The notes beneath the pieces were generated by a model. The model searched no databases, was not told the DNA's origin, and worked only from the letters and a program-made list of their open reading frames with translations. From Companilactobacillus jidongensis (GTDB lineage Bacteria > Bacillota > Bacilli > Lactobacillales > Lactobacillaceae), in assembly GCF_003946575.1 (NCBI RefSeq), contig NZ_RHOP01000002.1, positions 177,966 through 241,965 on the forward strand: a stretch of DNA of 64,000 nucleotides, written 5' to 3'. The stretch's first letter is position 1. Every line of letters starts with the position of its first letter. The translations under genes and the position numbers were made by a program. Of this stretch, positions 51,748 to 60,921 are shown piece by piece.

Positions 51748-52467
51748 ATGAAATTATCAAATTTGATTTTTAGCACAATCGTTAGTTTAAGTGTCTTATT
51801 CATGTTTCCTTCAGTAGCCCAAGCTGACACAACTAATACTCTTGATAATTCAGATAACGTCGATATTTTTACCAGTAACACTCCGGACGATTCAGAAGTA
51901 CAAACTGCCACATCAAACGTTAATGTGACTGTAGTTACTGGATTACTGACACTCGATTCTGTACCTAACTTCAACTTTGGTAATGGTGCATCTGGTAGTA
52001 CCGTTAATTTAAAAGATAACTCAAGCGATGGAAATATCATTGTCGATGGTAATTCTCAAGGTACCTTACAAGTTACTGAATCTCGTCAAAACTCTGAAGG
52101 CAAGACACCTGGATTCAATTTATCAGCTCGTTTGAATGGCTTTAATTCTAATGGTAATCAAATCAACGGCTTCACTATGACACTTAATTCAGAGGGACTA
52201 TACGATGATAATGGTGACAATATCAGTACTAACTCTGACAAACTTACTACTAACAAAGCAAAACTAGTTGCTGGTAGTGATCAAGAAACCAGCGTGATTA
52301 ACCTTGCTGCCGGATCATACAAAGCTGGTACGATCAAATCTAGCTTTACAGACTCTGATTCAGCTAGCATGTATATTCCTAAGAAAGCTGACACATTAAG
52401 TAAGTCGGTTAAAAAATATGAAAGTTCAATTGTTTGGACTTTAACACCTACACCTTCAGTAAACTAA
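51748..52467 (+). CDS. WxL domain cell-surface protein (paralogue 1)
   Basis: This 239-residue secreted protein has a signal peptide (MKLSNLIFSTIVSLSVLFMF, cut after AQA near 26) and a WxL-like domain filling the rest. The distal motif is complete (YESSIVWTL) but the proximal W-x-L is F-x-L (TPGFNLSARL). WxL domains attach non-covalently to peptidoglycan. GGGGG lies 10 bases before the ATG. It is a paralogue of the gene at 55914; the two flank a pair of methyltransferase-like genes. Confidence 0.87.
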   Translation: MKLSNLIFSTIVSLSVLFMFPSVAQADTTNTLDNSDNVDIFTSNTPDDSEVQTATSNVNVTVVTGLLTLDSVPNFNFGNGASGSTVNLKDNSSDGNIIVDGNSQGTLQVTESRQNSEGKTPGFNLSARLNGFNSNGNQINGFTMTLNSEGLYDDNGDNISTNSDKLTTNKAKLVAGSDQETSVINLAAGSYKAGTIKSSFTDSDSASMYIPKKADTLSKSVKKYESSIVWTLTPTPSVN

Positions 52468-52498
52468 AAAAATCTTCCTTTAATCGGGAAGATTTTTA
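52468..52498. terminator. bidirectional terminator
   Basis: AATCTTCC / GGGAAGATT arms with A and T runs on either side lie between the WxL gene and the convergent methyltransferase-like gene. The stop codon of the latter is in the loop. Confidence 0.8.
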
Positions 52499-53979
52499 TT
52501 TATAATCTCAAATACTTTGCTTATACCCATATTTTCATACAGTCGCTGATCAACTTCATTGGCAGCTTCATCCAAGTTAGCAGTCACATTTTCCACTTTG
52601 ATTCTAACTCGATTAAATTTTTGAATAGATTCAATCTGTTGTTTCAAAGGTACAATGGGGACCCGCAAGTTACCCACAGTCTTTTTATTAAACTTAGCCA
52701 GTTGTGTTTTACCTAGTGGACTATCTAAAAACGCCTTAAGCCACTGTTTATCTACATATTTGGAATCTACTTTAACCTTGACCGTACTTTTACCATTAAC
52801 TTTCAATTCAAAATCCGACTTATTTTTACCATAAGTATAAACTTTTGCAATATCAGATAATTTATACATGTCTGCTTCTTCTAGCTTCGAAATATCCACT
52901 CTAACTGACAAATCTTCTTGTATTTGAAAGGCCTCACTTTGAACATATCTATTTGGAAGCAGTGCATTGTTATTTTTTTCAATTTCTTTGAGTGATACAT
53001 TTCTAACGAAACCAGCATACTCATTATTTTTGTTCCAAGTTTTAATCGCCCTATCGGCAACTTGTTTATTAAATATACTTTCCATAAAATTCTTGGACAC
53101 ATAACTATCACTTGCATTAATCATTCTAATGCTTCGATCATCTCTGACTCTAGATTTACGAACAACTAGAATAATACTCATCAACTGTCCAATTTTATTC
53201 GAAAGTTGAATTACCGTATCTATCAAACCTCGTTTGATGTAATCATTTTTTAGCGTGCTGTCCCTATCTAATAGCCAGTCGATAACCCCAAAAATCCCAT
53301 ACCCATCTGATTTTATTTGTGACATATCAGTATCGATCTGCTCAAAAATATCGATTGAGAATTCCTTTTGTCTAAACTTCCAAATATTTGATTTTTTGTA
53401 ATTAATCACAGAAAGGGTCTTATCATATTTTTTATCACTAGCAACATACTTACCATACTTTAGATTAGTATTCGTAGCATCCAAACCATATACAAGAATC
53501 AAATCAAAATCATAAAGCGTAGTTTTTTCAAATCCATCTATTTTTTGATCAATATTATTTTTTAAGACATACTCGATTAAATTGCCATGGTTCAAATTAT
53601 CGATCAGTACACTATCTGACTTTTTTAAACCAGATATTTCATTCATCACATACAGTGCTGGTGAATCTTCAGTTGTTGCATTCATTCTATACCAGGCTTT
53701 TACCTCCTCACTTGCAGAAGTTTTTTCTAACTCCAGACAAATTTTTTGTACCTTGTCCATATCAATGATTTTAGGCACCTTATCAGTAAATTTAAAATTA
53801 AGCTCTTTAGCCTTTTCGTTAAACATCGGCACTAGTTCTTCAGGATTAGCCTTCAAATACTCCAACATCACAGAGCGATTACCATGAATCACAAAAAGAA
53901 TCATTGCTAAATGATATTTGATGATGGTGCTTTTATCCATTAACTTCACAAGTTTACTGTAATTAAATTTTTCACCCAT
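52480..53979 (-). CDS. degenerate HsdM/HsdS-like protein 2
   Basis: This 499-residue protein looks like a type I methyltransferase that has lost its catalytic parts. It shares a plan with its upstream neighbour (VIHGN..YLKANPEEL; FVRNVSLKEIEKNNNALLPNRYV). At the motif I position it reads SVLIDNLNHGN (123-133), without the FxGxG loop, and no NPPY is found (motif IV position reads KTLSVINYK). A shortened TRD-like C-terminal part (YKLSDIAKVYTY, then IPLKQQIESIQKFNRVRIKVENV helix) recalls HsdS. No HsdR is nearby. It probably binds DNA or a partner without methylating. Confidence 0.7.
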   Translation of the reverse strand: MGEKFNYSKLVKLMDKSTIIKYHLAMILFVIHGNRSVMLEYLKANPEELVPMFNEKAKELNFKFTDKVPKIIDMDKVQKICLELEKTSASEEVKAWYRMNATTEDSPALYVMNEISGLKKSDSVLIDNLNHGNLIEYVLKNNIDQKIDGFEKTTLYDFDLILVYGLDATNTNLKYGKYVASDKKYDKTLSVINYKKSNIWKFRQKEFSIDIFEQIDTDMSQIKSDGYGIFGVIDWLLDRDSTLKNDYIKRGLIDTVIQLSNKIGQLMSIILVVRKSRVRDDRSIRMINASDSYVSKNFMESIFNKQVADRAIKTWNKNNEYAGFVRNVSLKEIEKNNNALLPNRYVQSEAFQIQEDLSVRVDISKLEEADMYKLSDIAKVYTYGKNKSDFELKVNGKSTVKVKVDSKYVDKQWLKAFLDSPLGKTQLAKFNKKTVGNLRVPIVPLKQQIESIQKFNRVRIKVENVTANLDEAANEVDQRLYENMGISKVFEIINKNLPD

Positions 53980-54003
53980 TCAATACTCCATTACTACTCA
54001 ACA

Positions 54004-55707
54004 TTATTTAAAGAATTTATTCAATCCCATTTCACGGTACAATTCTGATTTTGCATCATTCAGATTTTCAGTTATTTTTTTACGAGTATCATTGATAACT
54101 GCCATATCTTGATTATAACTGCGAACACCGGCAATTTGAGACGCCAACGGTATAACCGGAACTCTCACCTTAGAAATAGGAAAATCTGCTTGATACACTC
54201 GTTTTAACTCTGTTTTTGCAAGTGGTGTAAGTAAGTATTGTGCCAGCCATCGACTATCAAATTTACTATCCTTCAAGCGGATAATTGTTCCAGTGAAGAG
54301 TAAGTTTACATAACTCTTAGTAACATAAGATACTTTTTCATGAGTAACTCCATCAATCAAAATATCGTATTTCTGGATCATATTATTTGATACCGGATAG
54401 TTCTTCCACATATTTAGCCAATCAAAATCATTCAGGACAAAATCTCCATCATTGTTTCCCATAATTATCCGATATTTGCTTTTACTGTTTCCTTGAGTAG
54501 TGTAAATGTGCCCACCCAATATATCTGCGATTTCACCCAGTTCAATTGTCTTGATATTGTAAAATTCACTTCTATGCACTTTTATATCAAACTGTTCGAA
54601 CTGTTTGTATACTCTGTCTTTCACATAAGCTTCCGGCAACAAATCATAACCGCTATTAACAATCTCATCTATATCAACTGTTCTCACAAAATCAGCATAA
54701 CTATTATTCTTATTCAGTGTATCCAATATTCTTTTCTTCATGGCAGTGATTTCACTATTATTTTTGTTTCCCCAAGTCATTTCTGAAGCATCAATCATAC
54801 GAACCTTTTTAAGATTCTTCTTTTTAGCTTTGTCCAAAATTAAAATAACAGCACCCACAAAACCAGCTATCCAACCTAATTGAATAACATCCGTAATCCA
54901 GTCATTTTCAATAAGTTCTCTTTTTAGAGGGTTATCCCCTTGTAAATCAAAGATATCAAAGGCAAAAATTCCACGTCCGTCAGGTTTGGTTTTAGATATA
55001 CCTAATTTTATATAATCATAGATATTCATCCAAGGTAAATTTTCAAATTCTTGAATCCTTTCATTTGAATTGTCAGCGATATACATCTTACGAAAAAATT
55101 GGTCAAATCGTATATCTGGTGAAATTGAAATAACCCAATCAAAGTTAGTATCTGACTTCGATGAGATTTTTTTGTGCAAAAGGTTCACATTACTAGCATG
55201 TTTTAAATAAGTTACCAACAGTATAACGTCAAACAATGTTGTCACATCATACCCCGTAATCGACTGATGAATATTTATATCTAAAAGATGTAACAATATG
55301 TCTCCATAGCCAAATTCAACATCTAAAACCGTTTCATCTTCTTGAACATTAGCAATGTCCATAACCAATTCTGCCATCAAATCATTATCCGAGTTTAGAC
55401 ACAAAGCTAATATTGTTTCAGCATCTTCATCCGGGCCTTGTTTCGCTAATATATCGCATAAATTCCGGATCATTTCCAAATCAATTGTTTTGGGAATATT
55501 ATCAGAAAAATTTAATTTTTGCTGTTCAGCTTTATCTTTAAACAATGAAACCAATTCACCTGGATGAGACTTGAGAAATTTTATTGAATCTTTTCGATTG
55601 TCATGTGTCACAAAAAGAACCATCATAATGTGATAGATTTCCTTATTATCAATTTCACCGATTTTTAAAAATTTTTCCTGTTCATACCTAATGATATTTT
55701 TATCCAT
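54004..55707 (-). CDS. degenerate HsdM/HsdS-like protein 1
   Basis: This 567-residue protein joins an HsdM-like domain (about 1-365) to an HsdS-like TRD and coiled-coil (about 385-567). Motif I is partly kept as LDVEFGYGD (128-136) but motif IV reads SISPDIRF (194-201) in place of NPPF. Other HsdM features remain: KVRMIDASEM and ILDTLNKNNSYADFVRTVDIDE, then LLPEAYV. The TRD begins IKTIELGEIADILGGH; the C-terminal helix is SQIAGVRSYNQDMAVI. It precedes the related gene by 24 bases. It is probably not an active methyltransferase. Confidence 0.75.
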   Translation of the reverse strand: MDKNIIRYEQEKFLKIGEIDNKEIYHIMMVLFVTHDNRKDSIKFLKSHPGELVSLFKDKAEQQKLNFSDNIPKTIDLEMIRNLCDILAKQGPDEDAETILALCLNSDNDLMAELVMDIANVQEDETVLDVEFGYGDILLHLLDINIHQSITGYDVTTLFDVILLVTYLKHASNVNLLHKKISSKSDTNFDWVISISPDIRFDQFFRKMYIADNSNERIQEFENLPWMNIYDYIKLGISKTKPDGRGIFAFDIFDLQGDNPLKRELIENDWITDVIQLGWIAGFVGAVILILDKAKKKNLKKVRMIDASEMTWGNKNNSEITAMKKRILDTLNKNNSYADFVRTVDIDEIVNSGYDLLPEAYVKDRVYKQFEQFDIKVHRSEFYNIKTIELGEIADILGGHIYTTQGNSKSKYRIIMGNNDGDFVLNDFDWLNMWKNYPVSNNMIQKYDILIDGVTHEKVSYVTKSYVNLLFTGTIIRLKDSKFDSRWLAQYLLTPLAKTELKRVYQADFPISKVRVPVIPLASQIAGVRSYNQDMAVINDTRKKITENLNDAKSELYREMGLNKFFK

Positions 55708-55913
55708 TGTTTACCCCACTTTCAGTAATTTATCATTTTTTCGGATGAAAAAGCCGGCATTACTGAGTTTTACTAAACTAAATGCATTATATCCCAAATT
55801 TTGAAAGAAAGATTTATGAATTTAGAAATATATTGATACTTCTTTTTTGATACTATTCTAGTAGATAATATTGTCGTGGCTATTTATATTCATAAAATAA
55901 AGGGGGAAAACAA

Positions 55914-56702
55914 ATGAGATCGTACAAACACTTGATTGCTAAATCATTGCTTATTGCCAGTATAATCTTGGGTGCCTTAGGCACAACTGCTTCCCCCGTA
56001 AAAGCAGCTACTGTCAATAATGCTCTACCTGTAACAGATACCACTGCAACTTCAACAGATAGTAGTACTTCACAAACTACTCAAGCAGGAGACCCAGCCT
56101 ATTCTAACGTTAGTGTTGATATTTTGTCTGGAATTCTAACACTTGAACAAGTTCCAGATTTTGCCTTTGGTTCGACAATGCTTGGTTCAACTGTCAAATT
56201 ACAATCTAATGTCGTTGATACAACTGACATGTCCAGCTCAACGCCCGTTGGTGAAGATGGTAATTCCAATGGTGTTCTTAAGATGATTGATTCACGTACT
56301 GCTCAAAATAATGATGGTACAGGTCCTGGATTTTCATTGAGTGCCTCAATGACTAAGTTAAATCCATATGTTGCTGGTGACAAATCACTAGATGCAATTC
56401 TTCACTTGAGTTCATTACCCTTAATTGATCAAAACAAAGAAAATATTGTGTTCAAGAGCAGTGATGCTGACTTAAAGACTAACGCTGGCGATTTAGACAG
56501 TGCCACAGCAAGTGATCCTACATTGATCAACCTACAATCAGGAACATATCGTGCAGGTGTAATTCAAGCGCTATTCAACACTTCCGATTCAGCAACTTTA
56601 GAAATTCCCAATCAAGATAATGACAACACGAGCGGTACAGTCAAAAAATACAATGCCGTAATAACATGGACCTTAAATGCTGCTCCAGTTGTTAATCCTT
56701 AA
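55914..56702 (+). CDS. WxL domain cell-surface protein (paralogue 2)
   Basis: This 262-residue secreted protein has a signal peptide (LIAKSLLIASIILGALG, cut after VKA near 32), a Thr/Ser-rich stretch and a WxL-like domain. The distal motif reads YNAVITWTL, while the proximal motif has Phe in place of Trp (GPGFSLSAS), as in paralogue 1. GGGGG lies before the ATG. It is divergent from the methyltransferase-like genes and shares the 206-base promoter region with them. Confidence 0.87.
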   Translation: MRSYKHLIAKSLLIASIILGALGTTASPVKAATVNNALPVTDTTATSTDSSTSQTTQAGDPAYSNVSVDILSGILTLEQVPDFAFGSTMLGSTVKLQSNVVDTTDMSSSTPVGEDGNSNGVLKMIDSRTAQNNDGTGPGFSLSASMTKLNPYVAGDKSLDAILHLSSLPLIDQNKENIVFKSSDADLKTNAGDLDSATASDPTLINLQSGTYRAGVIQALFNTSDSATLEIPNQDNDNTSGTVKKYNAVITWTLNAAPVVNP

Positions 56703-56718
56703 AACAATTATATTCATC

Positions 56719-56756
56719 AAAGACCCACGGATAAAAATCTGTGGGTCTTTTTTTAG
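56719..56756 (+). terminator. terminator after WxL paralogue 2
   Basis: AAAGACCCAC..GAT / ATC..GTGGGTCTTT arms are followed by a run of Ts. It directly precedes the TGTTTAAACA site of the PTS gene. Confidence 0.88.
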
Positions 56757-56757
56757 T

Positions 56758-56767
56758 TGTTTAAACA
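56758..56767. promoter_or_regulatory. TGTTTAAACA operator before the PTS gene
   Basis: The ten-base palindrome lies about 90 bases before the PTS start codon. The same sequence is present twice at the promoter of the GntR/UTRA regulator, suggesting control by that protein. Confidence 0.7.
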
Positions 56768-56856
56768 TGTTTTACTATTAAAAATTTACCAAAGGTTATA
56801 CAATAAAGTAAGTATTTAAATATTTTTATTTTTAATTAAGTTCGGGAGGATTAACT

Positions 56857-58755
56857 ATGGCAGACTCATTAGATATCCTAGCACCAGTCTCAGGCAATAT
56901 CATGGAATTATCATCCGTAAATGACCCTGTCTTCTCCCAAAAAATGATGGGCGAAGGATTCGGAATAGCTCCATCTGACGGGGAAATACGTGCACCTGTC
57001 ACTGGGAATGTAACCTTCATCGCCGAAACAAAACACGCCTTCGGAATAACTACCAAAGATGGTGCAGAGATTCTCGTTCACTTAGGTATTGATACAGTAT
57101 CCCTCAACGGTGCTCCTTTTGATTTGAAAATCAAAACTGACGATTCCGTCACTGCTGGTCAAGTCGTTGGTACGGCTGATCTACAAAAAATAACTGCGGC
57201 TGGCAAGGGAACTACCGTCGTTGTGGCAGTTACCAATACCAAAGACTATCTCGAGAATATCACTATAAAATCCGGTAAAGTTTCATCCGGAACAACAGCC
57301 GCAATCATTCTGCCAAAGGTTTCAGCTGACTTACAGAGTGAAACAACTGTAGATAGTTATCAACAGTTGGCTGCTGAAATAATTAAAGACGTCGGTGGAA
57401 AAGAAAACATCAACTCACTTATCCACTGTATAACTCGGTTACGATTTTATTTAAAAAACGACCGATTACCAAATGATGAAGCCATCGAAAACCTAGACGA
57501 AGTAATCAATATCGCTCGATCTGCCGGTCAGTACCAAGTCGTCATCGGTACAAAAGTAACTGAGGTCTATAATGCTGTGATCAGCGAACTGGGACCAACC
57601 TTCAAAAATCTTCCACCAAGTGAAACTAAAAAGAAGCCAAAGAACATCTATGAACTAATCAAAGATGGATTCAATGACTTCATTGGTGTCCTAACCGGTT
57701 CAATGATTCCAATTATTGGTATACTTGGTGGATCTGGAATCCTTAAGGGTATTCTTGGGGCACTAGTTGGATATAATCTGCTCGACAAAACTAGTGGTAC
57801 TTACCTATTGTTCTCCTCTATTGCTGATTCACTATTTTACTTCCTGCCAATAATCTTAGGATTCACTGCTGCCAAACAGTTAGGATCAAATCCAATTACC
57901 ATAGCTGTGGTCGGCAGTGTCCTGACCTATCCAGCGTTGATTGCAGCAAGTGGTAATTCGATTCAGTTAACAGTTTTTCGAATTCCAACAAAAATCATCA
58001 GTTACAGTTCTTCGGTTTTTCCGATTATTCTTGCCGCTTGGGTTGGTAAATATTTAGAAAAATGGCTCAAAAAAATCATTCCTTCAGTAATTAGGTCTGT
58101 TTTCTTGCCAGTAATCGAAGTAACCATTTTGGTGCTAATGATCTATGTTGGAGTTGGACCATTTGTTATCTACCTAAGCCAATTACTTTCTCACGGGGTT
58201 GAGTCGATTTACTTTGTCAATCCCGCGTTAACAGGATTCCTAGTCTCAGGGTTATATCAAATAACCGTGGTCTTCGGACTCCATTGGGCAATTATACCAA
58301 TTGTGGTAAATGACCTCGCCATTAGTGGTCATAGCTACCTCAACGCCATGGTCTCAGTCACGATGGTTGCCCAAGGTGCAGCTGCCATGGCGGTTGCCAT
58401 AAAAACAAGAAACAAAAAATACCGCGACCTTGCTTGGGCAGCAACAATTTCAGCCTTTTGCGGCGTTACTGAACCAGCACTCTACGGTATTACACTTAGA
58501 TATAAGCGAGTATTTTTCTTATCAAATATAGGTAGTGCAATCGGTGGATTTTTGACCGGATTCTTCAAAGTAGATGCATATGCCTTTTCCGGATCACTGA
58601 TCGGCTTTCCAGCCTTTATTAACCCCAGTATAGGTGTCACCTCTAACCTAATTGGTTACGTAGTCGCCCACATCACAACTCTGGTAATTACCTTCGCTAT
58701 GATAATGCTCTGGGGTTACAAGTCAGAAGACGATATCAATCCTGTCCTCAACTAG
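56857..58755 (+). CDS. PTS sugar transporter, fused IIA-IIB-IIC (glucoside family)
   Basis: This 632-residue permease phosphorylates its sugar during uptake. Its domains come in the unusual order IIA (about 1-150), IIB (165-245), IIC (270-625); most BglF/TreP relatives have IIB-IIC-IIA. Phosphorylation sites are His75 (ILVHLGIDT, with His60 nearby) in IIA and Cys191 (CITRLRF) in IIB. The IIC GITEPALYG-type motif reads GVTEPALYG. A beta-glucoside, trehalose or sucrose-type substrate is likely. GGGAGG precedes the ATG. It meets its regulator tail-to-tail with a four-base overlap. Confidence 0.93.
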   Translation: MADSLDILAPVSGNIMELSSVNDPVFSQKMMGEGFGIAPSDGEIRAPVTGNVTFIAETKHAFGITTKDGAEILVHLGIDTVSLNGAPFDLKIKTDDSVTAGQVVGTADLQKITAAGKGTTVVVAVTNTKDYLENITIKSGKVSSGTTAAIILPKVSADLQSETTVDSYQQLAAEIIKDVGGKENINSLIHCITRLRFYLKNDRLPNDEAIENLDEVINIARSAGQYQVVIGTKVTEVYNAVISELGPTFKNLPPSETKKKPKNIYELIKDGFNDFIGVLTGSMIPIIGILGGSGILKGILGALVGYNLLDKTSGTYLLFSSIADSLFYFLPIILGFTAAKQLGSNPITIAVVGSVLTYPALIAASGNSIQLTVFRIPTKIISYSSSVFPIILAAWVGKYLEKWLKKIIPSVIRSVFLPVIEVTILVLMIYVGVGPFVIYLSQLLSHGVESIYFVNPALTGFLVSGLYQITVVFGLHWAIIPIVVNDLAISGHSYLNAMVSVTMVAQGAAAMAVAIKTRNKKYRDLAWAATISAFCGVTEPALYGITLRYKRVFFLSNIGSAIGGFLTGFFKVDAYAFSGSLIGFPAFINPSIGVTSNLIGYVVAHITTLVITFAMIMLWGYKSEDDINPVLN

Positions 58756-59483
58756 AAGGACTTGAAGCCAACCATTGAGAAATGATTAGGCACATATCTT
58801 GTTTGAGTATGTTCGAACAATCTGCCGGTATCCGTGTAGACAAACTTAGTTAATGCTCCGACACAATTCATGTCGCCTACATCAAGTACTTGTAGATCAC
58901 GCTTAGTTGCAGATTCAACCGTGGTAGTTGAACGTTCAGCCGCAATCTTGAATAATTCGTTCTCACGAATATATTCATAGATTGAGTTTTCTGCATCTTC
59001 ACGCGTCATTTCACCGAGCAAACTCTTACGGAAATAACTATTATCAACGGCCAAAGCTTTACCATCAAATAATCTTAATCGTTCAATAAAATAAGCAACG
59101 TCACCTGCATTAAATGAGGTTAGTTGTTCAAGCTTTTCATCCACTTCTACCTCTTCAAAAGTTAGAACTTCCGTGGCAAGGCGTTGAATGAACTTGTTCT
59201 GAGGGAAATTTCTTAATGCTTCAAACCCTTCAGTGTTTTCAGCTTGAAAAATAACACGGTCGTCACGAATAGGTTCTAAGACAACGACACCACGTCCCTT
59301 TACAGCATAAACAAGCCCGTCACTTTGTAATTCTTTCAAGGCACGTCGGACAGTGTTTCTTGTCACTGCAAAACGTGCCGCAAGTTCTTCTTCACCTGGT
59401 AAAGTATTACGTGGTTGGTAGACTTGCTTATTGATTTCTTGCTTTAATGTATCATAAATGTCGGAATATAATTTTTTAGGCAT
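58752..59483 (-). CDS. GntR family regulator with UTRA domain (TreR-like)
   Basis: This 243-residue repressor has a GntR winged helix (LPGEEELAARFAVTRNTVRRALKELQSDGLVYAVKGRGV) and a UTRA domain (GDVAYFIERLRLFDGKALAVDNSYFRKSLLG). It is of the TreR type, which senses a phosphorylated sugar. Its promoter has two copies of TGTTTAAACA around a TATAAT, so it is probably self-regulated. It converges with the PTS gene, which carries one copy of the same site. Confidence 0.92.
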   Translation of the reverse strand: MPKKLYSDIYDTLKQEINKQVYQPRNTLPGEEELAARFAVTRNTVRRALKELQSDGLVYAVKGRGVVVLEPIRDDRVIFQAENTEGFEALRNFPQNKFIQRLATEVLTFEEVEVDEKLEQLTSFNAGDVAYFIERLRLFDGKALAVDNSYFRKSLLGEMTREDAENSIYEYIRENELFKIAAERSTTTVESATKRDLQVLDVGDMNCVGALTKFVYTDTGRLFEHTQTRYVPNHFSMVGFKSF

Positions 59484-59519
59484 TGTACCTTCTCCTCAAT
59501 AAACAAATTGTGTGGTATA

Positions 59520-59553
59520 TGTTTAAACATTTTGTATAATAAGTGTTTAAACA
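59520..59553. promoter_or_regulatory. two TGTTTAAACA operators at the gntR/UTRA promoter
   Basis: Copies lie at 59520-59529 and 59544-59553, a centre spacing of 24 bases. The region lies between the divergent regulator and SGNH hydrolase genes, so it may control both. Confidence 0.75.
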
Positions 59554-59661
59554 AGTAATTTACACTAGAATTATAACATATGATTCAAACTTAGAGCATA
59601 ACTTATATAAAATAATAATAAATATATTATTACATACTGAACTCAGGAGTGGTGACTAATT

Positions 59662-60741
59662 ATGACAATCATCAATACTTGGACAAAAGAATTTTCGTAT
59701 TTTCCAAACATCAAACACATAAATCATGGCAAAGCACAAACCATTACAGTCTTTCAGCCTTTGGCTGCGGACAGAATTCGCCTGTTGATCAACAATCAAT
59801 TTGGCAGGATTCCACTAGAAATAAAAAGTATAAAAATAATCGTAAATGACAATGATTACGATTTAACTATGAACAATAATACTAGTTTTAGTATAGCCTC
59901 CAAACGGTGCTTGTGGAGTGACTGGTTGCCAATTCATTTAAAAGGGAATTCGACTTTTGATATTGAAATACGTTCATACAATCATTCGATTCACACACTT
60001 GGATCAACAATATCAACCGAACTAGCAGATTCTAATAACTACATAGATGGCGACAATCGATTTTTTTACGGTGTATCGGCGGTCCAATCTGATACTGATG
60101 AATTGGTTAATAAAATTGCTTTCTTCGGAGACTCACTAACCAATCAGGGACGATTTACTGCCCCTCTGGCCAAACTATTATCTCAAGAAAATACCGTGAC
60201 CGCTAATTACGGCATTTCGGGAAATCGATTATTACATAAGGGTAATAGCACATCGATCTGGTCTAATAGTTTTGGACCCGCAGGGGTCAATCGTTTTGAA
60301 AAAATGATCAATGAGTTCAATCCTAATACAGTTATCTTACTTGAAGGCACTAATGATTTGTTACTGCCAGGAACAGGAACACCAACCTCAGAATTACCAT
60401 CAGTGCAGAATATGATGGATGGATACAAAAAAATTGAACAGTATTGCAATGACAGCAACGTTAAACTAATTTGCCTAACATTACCCCCATTTCAGGGTGC
60501 AATCATCGATGGTCACGATGCTTGGAGTTCAGAAAAAGAAGCATTGCGTACCGAGATAAATGATTTTATCTTAAGTTTAACCAATACCATCGACTTAGCA
60601 ACCTTTGTTTGCGATGATTCACAAAAAAAATTAGCTAAGGAGTTTGATAGCGGCGATCATACCCATTTCTCTGATGACGGCGGCAAATTAATTGCTCAAT
60701 TTTTGGAAACTAGTTTGAGTGGTGAATATATTAATTACTAA
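59662..60741 (+). CDS. SGNH/GDSL hydrolase, probable carbohydrate esterase
   Basis: This 359-residue cytosolic esterase has an N-terminal beta domain (1-140) and a C-terminal SGNH domain: Ser158 in FFGDSLT, Gly in GISGNRL (185-190), Asn231 in LEGTND, and Asp332..His335 in SGDHTHFSDDG. This two-domain layout resembles carbohydrate esterases such as acetyl xylan or rhamnogalacturonan acetylesterases. It lacks a signal peptide, so it would act on sugars after uptake. Being divergent from the GntR/UTRA regulator, it may deacylate a sugar imported by the PTS. Confidence 0.88.
   Translation: MTIINTWTKEFSYFPNIKHINHGKAQTITVFQPLAADRIRLLINNQFGRIPLEIKSIKIIVNDNDYDLTMNNNTSFSIASKRCLWSDWLPIHLKGNSTFDIEIRSYNHSIHTLGSTISTELADSNNYIDGDNRFFYGVSAVQSDTDELVNKIAFFGDSLTNQGRFTAPLAKLLSQENTVTANYGISGNRLLHKGNSTSIWSNSFGPAGVNRFEKMINEFNPNTVILLEGTNDLLLPGTGTPTSELPSVQNMMDGYKKIEQYCNDSNVKLICLTLPPFQGAIIDGHDAWSSEKEALRTEINDFILSLTNTIDLATFVCDDSQKKLAKEFDSGDHTHFSDDGGKLIAQFLETSLSGEYINY
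60714..60741 (+). repeat. 28-bp direct repeat, copy 1 (end of SGNH gene)
   Basis: The last 28 bases of the SGNH hydrolase gene, including its stop codon, occur again without change at 61146-61173. The two copies are 432 bases apart. Confidence 0.9.
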
Positions 60742-60743
60742 CA

Positions 60744-60792
60744 AAATAAGATTGCTTCTAAGAGTACAATCCTTAGGAGCAATCTTATTTTT
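60744..60792 (+). terminator. terminator after the SGNH gene
   Basis: A long stem (AAATAAGATTGCT..CTAAG / CTTAG..AGCAATCTTATTT) is followed by TTC. It is the first of two terminators after the gene. Confidence 0.8.
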
Positions 60793-60921
60793 CTGTATCA
60801 ATTACTTAGTATTCAAAATCAATTCTAACTTGATCCACGTATTTGCATCTTCTTTTTTAGTCGCCATTATCTCCCAAAAAATAAAAGCCACCAGCTCCAT
60901 TAGAGCCAGTGGCAAATAGGT

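Noticed and set aside
52480..55707. complete type I restriction-modification system
   Set aside because: There is no HsdR gene, and both M-like proteins lack NPPY and, in one case, the SAM-binding loop.
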